Shown piece after piece: positions 12,190 to 17,330 of a DNA stretch of 17,330 bases; position 1 is the stretch's first letter, and every line of letters starts with the position of its first letter. This stretch comes from Chroococcidiopsidaceae cyanobacterium CP_BM_RX_35. Lineage in GTDB: Bacteria > Cyanobacteriota > Cyanobacteriia > Cyanobacteriales > Chroococcidiopsidaceae. Under the pieces are notes generated by a model. The model was not told the origin of the DNA. It was given only the letters and a program-made list of their open reading frames with translations, and searched no databases. The position numbers and the translations under genes were made by a program. The stretch lies in NCBI GenBank assembly GCA_019242465.1, contig JAFAVL010000633.1:1-17330 (forward strand), written 5' to 3'.

Positions 12190-13895
12190 AACAGGAAGTA
12201 GCGCTGAGCCAATGGCAAAAGTGTTGCTGGTTCACAAGTTAACAACTCTCCATCGGCTCTAACTTCATAAGTTTCTGCGTCTACTTCCATATGGGGCAAT
12301 GCATCATTTAATTTCATGTCCCGTTTACTCAACTGGCGGCAACCTGATACAGCAACAGCACTTTTGTGCAAGCCTAGCTGGGTTGGAATTCCTTTTGCTA
12401 ATGCTGCTTGGGAGACAAAAGTGAGTGAGGTAGCGGCGATCGCTCCTCCAAAACTGCCAAACATCGGTCGCATGTGTACTGGCTGCGGTGTAGGAATACT
12501 GGCATTGGCGTCCCCCATTTGCGACCAAGCAATTACACCTCCCTTAATCACCAGTTCTGGTTTCACTCCAAAAAATGCCGGACGCCAGAGACATAAATCT
12601 GCCAACTTTCCCGCTTCGACTGATCCCACATGTTGCGCAATGCCGTGGGTAATCGCAGGGTTAATTGTATATTTGGCAACGTAACGTTTAGCTCGGAAAT
12701 TGTCGTTATCAACTGCATCTTTAGCTAATTGACCGCGCTGTAGCTTCATTTTGTGGGCTGTCTGCCAGGTGCGAATAATGACTTCACCCACCCTTCCCAT
12801 CGCCTGGGAGTCGGAAGAAATCATGCTGAACGCGCCCAAGTCGTGCAGAATATCTTCCGCTGCAATTGTCTCGCGGCGAATTCGCGACTCGGCGAAGGCG
12901 ACATCCTCAGGAATGCCCGCATCGAGATGATGACACACCATAAGCATATCCAGGTGTTCGTCTAGCGTGTTGACTGTATAAGGGCGCGTGGGGTTAGTAG
13001 AAGAAGGCAGAACATTAGCTTCACCGCAGACTTTGATAATGTCTGGTGCGTGACCGCCACCAGCTCCTTCTGTGTGGTAGGTGTGGATGACGCGCTGTTT
13101 GAAGGCAGCAATTGTGTCTTCTACAAACCCGGCTTCATTCAGCGTGTCAGTGTGAATGGCAACTTGTACGTCATAATTATCAGCAACGCTCAGGCAGGTA
13201 TCGATGGTAGCTGGTGTTGTTCCCCAGTCTTCGTGTAGCTTCAAGCCCATTGCTCCAGCTACAACCTGCTCGATCAACCCTTCGGGCTGACTGCTGTTGC
13301 CCTTGCCCAAGAAGCCTAAGTTGACTGGGAAGGCATCAGCGGCTTGGAGCATCCGATGAATATTCCATGGACCAGGTGTACAAGTTGTAGCATTTGTGCC
13401 AGTGGCAGGACCAGTGCCACCGCCGATCATTGTGGTAATGCCAGAGGTAATCGCTACCTCAATCTGTTGCGGACAAATAAAATGTATATGGCTGTCGATG
13501 CCGCCAGCAGTGAGAATCATCCCTTCCCCTGCTATAACCTCTGTGCCAGGACCGATAATGATATCAATGTTGTCTTGAACATATGGATTTCCTGCCTTAC
13601 CAATCTTGGCAATCCGACCATCTTTGACGCCAATATCTGCTTTGACGATACCCCACCAGTCTAGGATTAAGGCATTGGTAATCACAAGATCAATTGCACC
13701 CTCAGCATGAGAAATTGGGGATTGTCCCATCCCATCCCGAATCACCTTGCCGCCGCCAAATTTAACTTCATCGCCGTAGGTCGTGTAGTCCTGCTCCACT
13801 TCGATAAATAAGTTGGTGTCAGCTAGGCGGACGCGATCGCCTACAGTGGGTCCAAAGGTTTCGGCGTAGGCGCGACGATCCATTCTGTAGCTCAT
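12186..13895 (-). CDS. ureC: Urease subunit alpha
   Basis: This is the catalytic subunit of urease, which hydrolyses urea to ammonia and carbamate in the cytoplasm using two nickel ions. At 569 residues it is full length. Nickel ligands and catalytic residues are all present: H136 and H138 (SHIHF), the carbamylated lysine K219 with H221 (GLKLHEDW), H248 (AIHTD), H274 ([12 protein letters not shown]), the flap C321-H322 and D362 (SSDSQAMGR). [20 protein letters not shown] is the usual start. It lies 82 bases downstream of ureB, and that gap carries a dispersed repeat. The maturation genes ureD, E, F and G are not in the window. Its 3' end abuts a truncated aldolase gene on the other strand. 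Confidence 0.97.
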   Translation of the reverse strand: MSYRMDRRAYAETFGPTVGDRVRLADTNLFIEVEQDYTTYGDEVKFGGGKVIRDGMGQSPISHAEGAIDLVITNALILDWWGIVKADIGVKDGRIAKIGKAGNPYVQDNIDIIIGPGTEVIAGEGMILTAGGIDSHIHFICPQQIEVAITSGITTMIGGGTGPATGTNATTCTPGPWNIHRMLQAADAFPVNLGFLGKGNSSQPEGLIEQVVAGAMGLKLHEDWGTTPATIDTCLSVADNYDVQVAIHTDTLNEAGFVEDTIAAFKQRVIHTYHTEGAGGGHAPDIIKVCGEANVLPSSTNPTRPYTVNTLDEHLDMLMVCHHLDAGIPEDVAFAESRIRRETIAAEDILHDLGAFSMISSDSQAMGRVGEVIIRTWQTAHKMKLQRGQLAKDAVDNDNFRAKRYVAKYTINPAITHGIAQHVGSVEAGKLADLCLWRPAFFGVKPELVIKGGVIAWSQMGDANASIPTPQPVHMRPMFGSFGGAIAATSLTFVSQAALAKGIPTQLGLHKSAVAVSGCRQLSKRDMKLNDALPHMEVDAETYEVRADGELLTCEPATLLPLAQRYFLF

Positions 13896-13918
13896 GGTTG
13901 TTCTCTTTCAGGTTTTAT

Positions 13919-13972
13919 AGGGGTTTTTGAACCGCAGAGGCGCGGAGAACGCGGAGAGATTAGGGTTTTTGA
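13919..13972. repeat. ACCGCAGAGGCGC-type cyanobacterial repeat with flanking direct repeats
   Basis: Between ureB and ureC a core of 32 bases (13931-13962) contains three related units: CGCAGAGG, CGCGGAGAA and CGCGGAGAG. It belongs to a repeat type I recall as abundant in cyanobacterial intergenic DNA. The core is bordered by two identical 10-mers, GGGTTTTTGA (13921-13930 and 13963-13972), which look like a target duplication. On the minus strand it lies in the ureC leader, about 24 bases before the start codon. Confidence 0.6.
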
Positions 13973-13977
13973 GCTTT

Positions 13978-14289
13978 TCATGCATCCAGGTGACTGTTAA
14001 TTTTGCCATTGAAGCCATAGATCTGACGGCTCCCAGTGAATGGTACTAACTCTACTTCCCGTTCATCCCCTGGCTCGAAGCGGATGGCTGTACCGGAGGG
14101 GATGTTGAGGCGCATTCCCCTTGTTTGCTCGCGCTCAAAAGCTAAGGCGTTGTTCACCTCAAAAAAGTGAAAGTGAGAGCCGATTTGAATTGGGCGATCA
14201 CCCCGATTGGCAATCTGTAGCCGTATTATGGGACGTCCGGCGTTAAGTTCAATCTCGCCTGGCTGGGTTATCATTTCCCCTGGAATCAT
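13978..14289 (-). CDS. ureB: Urease subunit beta
   Basis: The 103-residue protein matches urease beta throughout: [16 protein letters not shown] at the start, then [20 protein letters not shown], the segment [14 protein letters not shown] and the end [17 protein letters not shown]. It is a structural subunit that packs on UreC and helps shape the entrance to the active site. A TTG two codons upstream (14295) keeps the frame, but MIPGE is the usual family start, so the ATG at 14289 is chosen. No strong Shine-Dalgarno is visible. A GTA-N8-TAC motif lies about 39 bases upstream. The neighbour on its 5' side is a Uma2 gene rather than the usual ureA. Confidence 0.96.
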   Translation of the reverse strand: MIPGEMITQPGEIELNAGRPIIRLQIANRGDRPIQIGSHFHFFEVNNALAFEREQTRGMRLNIPSGTAIRFEPGDEREVELVPFTGSRQIYGFNGKINSHLDA

Positions 14290-14327
14290 TGTCAATACCG
14301 TAGACTCTACATCTTTTAGCTTTTGGA

Positions 14328-14341
14328 GTAGTATATTCTAC
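14328..14341 (-). promoter_or_regulatory. Candidate NtcA box (GTA-N8-TAC) upstream of ureB
   Basis: GTAGTATATTCTAC matches the consensus of NtcA, the global nitrogen activator of cyanobacteria, and is nearly palindromic beyond the core (GTAG/CTAC). On the minus strand, TAN3T elements follow at 18 bases (TAGAGT) and 25 bases (TACGGT), bracketing the usual spacing of about 22. The ureB ATG starts 38 bases after the box, so the leader would be very short. About four such 6-base matches are expected by chance in a window this size, so location is the main support. Confidence 0.5.
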
Positions 14342-14387
14342 GGTGCAGGAGTATGGACTAGAATTAGACAAGCAATGCCGCCTGCAC

Positions 14388-15080
14388 CTACCTGTCTATA
14401 TTCTTAACCTCTTCACTCTTCTGCCATTGGCGGAGCCAAGCTCTTACAAATCGGATGACCCCGATATCATCTGTAGTTTGCCGTTGCTGAAGAAACTCAG
14501 CCAAAGTTTTTGCTGAAATCATCGGGAACGTAGGGCTGAACTGACACTCTAAATACTCCCCATTTTCCAAGCGAGAAATGGTAATTCCCTGCTTGGTATA
14601 GCGCCAAATTTCCGGTACCCCCAGCTGTTTGTAAATTCCCATCCGGCGAGTTGAAGAAATGGTAATGTCTACCTCTACTGCCAAATCTGGCGGCAAATCC
14701 TCCGGTAATTCTGGGTCTAACCCTTGCAATCGCTCGGCATTCTGAATGTAGAAGCAGGAGTCTGGTTCTACCCCCTTCTGCAAGTCTTCGCGATCCAGTG
14801 TTGTAGAGCCGTAGCCTTTGATGCTTAAGCCTAATTCTTCAATGAGGGCAGTAATAATCAACTCCAATAGTCGATTGATGATCTCGTGTAGCTTCGACGG
14901 CATCTTGATTTCTAGCGTCCCCTTATCATAAGTCAGACGGGATGACCGATGATCGCCCATGTCCGCCAGCATTGCTTGATATGTTCGCCAGCTAATACTT
15001 TCCAACACAACTCTCTGGGTGACCTTACCTTGCAGATCATCCACCTGTAAATCATCAATTGAGGCAGGAGTTGCAGTCAT
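14388..15080 (-). CDS. Uma2 family protein (DUF820, restriction-endonuclease-like fold)
   Basis: This 230-residue protein belongs to Uma2/DUF820, a family greatly expanded in cyanobacteria and predicted to have a PD-(D/E)xK nuclease fold. Candidate active-site positions are D107 in GVEPDSCFYI, E136 and D138 in PDLAVEVDI, and K151 before LGVPEIWRY. HEIINRLLELIITALIEELG (65-84) is the conserved N-terminal helix. A GGGAG tract precedes the ATG. No biochemical role is established here; many copies look like accessory genes that move between loci. It sits between the PfpI and ureB genes and thus inside the urease set, with 217 bases separating it from PfpI. A decayed relative is at 2104-2313. Confidence 0.88.
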   Translation of the reverse strand: MTATPASIDDLQVDDLQGKVTQRVVLESISWRTYQAMLADMGDHRSSRLTYDKGTLEIKMPSKLHEIINRLLELIITALIEELGLSIKGYGSTTLDREDLQKGVEPDSCFYIQNAERLQGLDPELPEDLPPDLAVEVDITISSTRRMGIYKQLGVPEIWRYTKQGITISRLENGEYLECQFSPTFPMISAKTLAEFLQQRQTTDDIGVIRFVRAWLRQWQKSEEVKNIDR

Positions 15081-15297
15081 CGCTTTCTCCCGATCGGTAT
15101 TGAGTGAGCCACCTTGAATTTAACCGACTTTCCGGTCATGGTACACTTTTCTGATATGGGCACGGATGGAAGTATGTTCCATATGACGCAGCACTTATTA
15201 GCTCATAAAATAAAGGTGAAAATAGCACGTAGCTAGACTTTATAGCAGATATAGTAAACTTTTAGAAACTTTGGTTCTCTAATGTACAAACCCACTG

Positions 15298-15867
15298 TCA
15301 GACAACATGTTGATAGTCTATCTGTTGACGGATTTTCTCTTTAACTTCATGACCAGCAAACTTTTCACAAAGATAAAGCCCTAAATCAATTGATGAAGTT
15401 ACACCTCTTGCTGTAATCACATCTCCTTCATCGACAACTCTCTTATCTACAATTGCTGCACAATATTTCTGAAGATAACTGAAAGCATTGGGGTGGGTCG
15501 TAGCTGTTTTTTCTTCTAAAAATCCCGCAGCACCTAAAAGTAAAGAACCTGTACATACTGAAACTTTCAGATTGCATTCTTTTGCACTTCTCAGCCAGTC
15601 AACTAACTCAACAGCATCAATTAGCTTGAGAATTAAGTTGGTAACTCCACCAGGCACAATCACCATTTCGTAGCCTTGCAGGGATTCGCCAACTTTGGTT
15701 GGGATAAAACGCAACCCTTGGGAATCGCTCACCTCTGGGGAATGAGCACAAATCTCCCACTCTAGTTCTGGCATAAAACCCATTTTCTTAAGCCGAGTGA
15801 CTGAATCGTAAACTCCGATAAAATCTAATGCTGTCATTCCTGTATAAACGACAAACGCAATTTTCAT
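15298..15867 (-). CDS. DJ-1/PfpI family protein (isonitrile-hydratase-like subgroup)
   Basis: The 189-residue protein has the glutamine-amidotransferase-like fold. The nucleophile elbow VSVCTGSLLLGAAG carries C105, followed by KTATTHP. The N-terminal FVVYTGMTALDFIGVYD has D15 where isonitrile-hydratase-type members have their catalytic Asp. VIVPGG (69-74) and the C-terminal DVITARGVTSSIDLGLYL are typical of this branch. Possible activities include isonitrile hydratase or a stress-related hydrolase, and the sequence does not decide. It starts 18 bases after the ureA stop, with GAGG 13 bases before the ATG, so it is probably cotranscribed with ureA. Confidence 0.88.
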   Translation of the reverse strand: MKIAFVVYTGMTALDFIGVYDSVTRLKKMGFMPELEWEICAHSPEVSDSQGLRFIPTKVGESLQGYEMVIVPGGVTNLILKLIDAVELVDWLRSAKECNLKVSVCTGSLLLGAAGFLEEKTATTHPNAFSYLQKYCAAIVDKRVVDEGDVITARGVTSSIDLGLYLCEKFAGHEVKEKIRQQIDYQHVV

Positions 15868-15885
15868 AAAAACTTAGATACCTCG

Positions 15886-16188
15886 CTAAAGAATAGGATT
15901 GTGGACAGTTACTAACTTCGTTCCATCAGGGAATGTCGCTTCCACTTGCACCTCATGCACCATTTCTGCCACCCCTTCCATCACATCTTCCCGTGTCAGT
16001 AGGGTTGTCCCATAACTCATTAAATCTGCTACATTGCGACCGTCCCTCGCTCCTTCTAAAATGGCAGCAGAAATATAAGCAACGGCTTCTGGGTAGTTTA
16101 GCTTCAATCCTCTTTCCTTGCGCCGTTCTGCTAGCAGGGCGGCAGTGAAAATTAGTAGTTTGTCTTTTTCCTGCGGCGTCAGTTGCAT
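15886..16188 (-). CDS. ureA: Urease subunit gamma
   Basis: At 100 residues this is a complete urease gamma subunit: [23 protein letters not shown] at the start, [21 protein letters not shown], then [20 protein letters not shown] at the end. It is a structural subunit of the (UreABC)3 enzyme. AAAGGGA stands about 7 bases before the ATG. The next gene on the same strand is PfpI, not ureB, so the three urease subunits are split into ureA plus PfpI on one side and ureBC on the other, about 1.6 kb apart. The 98 bases upstream contain a likely terminator for the methyltransferase gene; I found no GTA-N8-TAC motif there. Confidence 0.97.
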   Translation of the reverse strand: MQLTPQEKDKLLIFTAALLAERRKERGLKLNYPEAVAYISAAILEGARDGRNVADLMSYGTTLLTREDVMEGVAEMVHEVQVEATFPDGTKLVTVHNPIL

Positions 16189-16241
16189 GAATTATCCCTT
16201 TAAATTTGCCAAACTCGCGATAGGCAGATGGGTCGTCCTAA

Positions 16242-16265
16242 AAAGGATGCAGGCAGTAGCTGCAT
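16242..16265 (-). terminator. Possible intrinsic terminator after the methyltransferase gene
   Basis: Read on the minus strand, ATGCAG and CTGCAT form a 6-base stem (16260-16265 with 16247-16252) around 7 bases, followed by CC and five T (down to 16240). It lies about 20 bases after the methyltransferase stop and before ureA, so it would separate the two units. The stem is short. Confidence 0.4.
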
Positions 16266-16286
16266 GAAGCTGTTCAAACATTCTAC

Positions 16287-17198
16287 TCATTTCTTAGCCA
16301 ATATCACATAATCGTCTAATACATAGTATTCATGTTTTTTGTTTAAATAGTTATAGATTAATTCATTCATGTGGTTCCGGATAGGCAAATCTTTTTCTCT
16401 TGCAATTCTTGCAAAATTCTGACCCATAGGTTTTCTCTGACCCGTTGAAGTCAGGTATTTGTACCACTCCATCTGTAGCCCGATCTCGTCGGTAAACTCC
16501 TTAATCAGCCTCTCTTCTTGGGCTTGGTTTTCACTTTGATAGCGACCGTAAGCTTGAAACAGCCTTCTCCCCTGAACCACTACTATAACAAAGCCATTAT
16601 CCTTTAAGCTATCACTAAATATTTTTTTGAAAGCTTGATGACATCTAGCCCTTTGAGTCTTGTCAGCAAAGATACAATGAGAAATCACAATAAAGTCAAA
16701 GAAATTATCTGGAAGATTCCTGCTTCCGCTACTATTGCTACAATAGGTAAATAAATCCATTGTATTGAATCGGAAGTAAGTATTAACAACCGTAGTTTGT
16801 TGGGCTTCGATATATTGTTTCCAGAACTCTAAACCATGATGCTGCAACGAGCTTCGCAGCTCTAAAGAACAGTAAGAAATCTGAATTTGAGCTTGCGCTC
16901 TTGAGTCACCGGAGCTACCTCCGGCGAAACGTTGAGGCAAATATGAGAATTCGACGATACTTTTTAGGAATGAATTCATGCCATAGAGCATAGCTCCTGA
17001 ACCAGCTCCGATATCAAGAATATTGGATTTAGATGGCAGGAATCCAGACTTATAGACTAAAAACCATGCTAGGTAAGCACTGTAGACACCTTCTAAAAAG
17101 TAGACCATAAAGTAAACATGAGGGCTTAAATAGCTATCATACCTGGGGTCTTTACCCTGTCTTAGTACTTCAATATCTTCTTGACTCAGATCTTGCAT
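16287..17198 (-). CDS. Class I SAM-dependent methyltransferase, specificity unknown
   Basis: In this 303-residue protein, NILDIGAGSGAML (59-71) is motif I of the Rossmann-fold methyltransferases, and ISYCSLE ends in E113, the acidic residue expected to bind the ribose of SAM. FFDFIVISHCIF is a motif IV-like strand and DNGFVIVVVQGRRLF a later strand. An N-terminal helical region (1-58) precedes the fold. Between motif I and the second strand is the peptide FAGGSSGDSRAQAQ (91-104), encoded by the dispersed palindromic repeat also found in the gene at 911; it would sit in a loop. I cannot name the substrate. The ATG at 17198 overlaps the end of a probable upstream frame. Confidence 0.78.
   Translation of the reverse strand: MQDLSQEDIEVLRQGKDPRYDSYLSPHVYFMVYFLEGVYSAYLAWFLVYKSGFLPSKSNILDIGAGSGAMLYGMNSFLKSIVEFSYLPQRFAGGSSGDSRAQAQIQISYCSLELRSSLQHHGLEFWKQYIEAQQTTVVNTYFRFNTMDLFTYCSNSSGSRNLPDNFFDFIVISHCIFADKTQRARCHQAFKKIFSDSLKDNGFVIVVVQGRRLFQAYGRYQSENQAQEERLIKEFTDEIGLQMEWYKYLTSTGQRKPMGQNFARIAREKDLPIRNHMNELIYNYLNKKHEYYVLDDYVILAKK
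16887..16937 (-). repeat. Dispersed two-hairpin palindromic repeat, copy 2 (in frame)
   Basis: Read on the minus strand this 51-base segment matches 1541-1591 at 42 positions. The first stem is GCCGGAG/CTCCGGT (16919-16925 with 16908-16914), its last pair changed to G-T. The second hairpin, GAGC-GCAA-GCTC (16889-16900), is identical to copy 1. It is read as PQRFAGGSSGDSRAQAQ in the methyltransferase, in the same codon register as in the other gene. It lies just before the second strand of the fold. Confidence 0.75.
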
Positions 17199-17330
17199 CT
17201 GGAAATATTGATGTCAAAACCACAACTACGTGCAAGAGGTAACAAGTGCTCAATATTAAGTAAAAGAAGAGACACTACAATTTTAGGAAAAATCGATTCT
17301 AGGGCAGTTTGTGCAGCCTCACCCCAATCA
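17186..17330 (-). CDS. Probable 3' end of an unidentified gene at the window edge
   Basis: The minus-strand frame entering at the right edge is open for 47 codons and ends with TGA at 17186-17188, overlapping the methyltransferase start by 13 bases. The residues look protein-like: an acidic start (DWGEAAQTALES), then an amphipathic or hydrophobic stretch (IFPKIVVSLLLLNIEHLL) and PLARSCGFDINI. I do not recognise the family. An open frame of this length could occur by chance, so the call is tentative. Confidence 0.35.
   Translation of the reverse strand, partial: DWGEAAQTALESIFPKIVVSLLLLNIEHLLPLARSCGFDINISRCKI

Noticed and set aside
15081..15297. Possible gene or RNA in the 217-base gap between PfpI and Uma2
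   Set aside because: Only small imperfect inverted repeats were seen and there is no coding frame or convincing fold.

Overview
The window looks like cyanobacterial chromosome. The HIP1 octamer GCGATCGC occurs at least nine times (2106, 2482, 3284, 3638, 3671, 6428, 6685, 12436, 13833), far more than chance would give. The gene content agrees: an NdbB-type NADH dehydrogenase, a DUF1995 protein, a DUF5117/DUF4953-type metalloprotease, a Uma2 (DUF820) gene and urease. I cannot name the genus. No rRNA, tRNA, CRISPR array, transposase or phage gene is visible.

Left part (1-4330, plus strand): the 3' end of an oligopeptide-type ABC transporter ATPase is followed by a GNAT acetyltransferase. Next is a membrane-anchored protein with two copies of a small beta-rich domain. 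A 500-base gap follows with a hairpin, a perfect inverted repeat and a decayed Uma2 remnant. Then a cysteine desulfurase is tightly coupled (1-base gap) to a DUF1995 protein.

Middle (4340-11531): a large exported zinc metalloprotease on the minus strand faces the DUF1995 gene. Divergent from it is a plus-strand pair with overlapping stop and start codons, NdbB-type NDH-2 and a HAD-like protein. A secreted protein of about 43-residue NGT/TPNG repeats then converges on a membrane-anchored PstS-like binding protein.

Right part (11532-17330, mostly minus strand): a urease locus in which ureA is separated from ureB-ureC by a DJ-1/PfpI gene and a Uma2 gene. A GTA-N8-TAC motif, the consensus for the nitrogen regulator NtcA, lies just upstream of ureB, so ureBC may have its own nitrogen-controlled promoter. 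ureC ends against a truncated class II aldolase gene that keeps a perfect Shine-Dalgarno sequence but only its first 35 or so codons. Upstream of ureA are a SAM methyltransferase and the probable 3' end of another gene at the window edge.

The most unusual signal is a 51-base two-hairpin repeat inside two unrelated genes (the duplicated-domain protein and the methyltransferase). It is read in the same frame in both and encodes almost the same peptide (FAGxxSGxSRAQAQ). It behaves like a dispersed palindromic element that inserts into reading frames without breaking them. Other small repeats lie at gene ends or in leaders: G-rich or C-rich tracts extending C-termini, and an ACCGCAGAGGCGC-type repeat between ureB and ureC.
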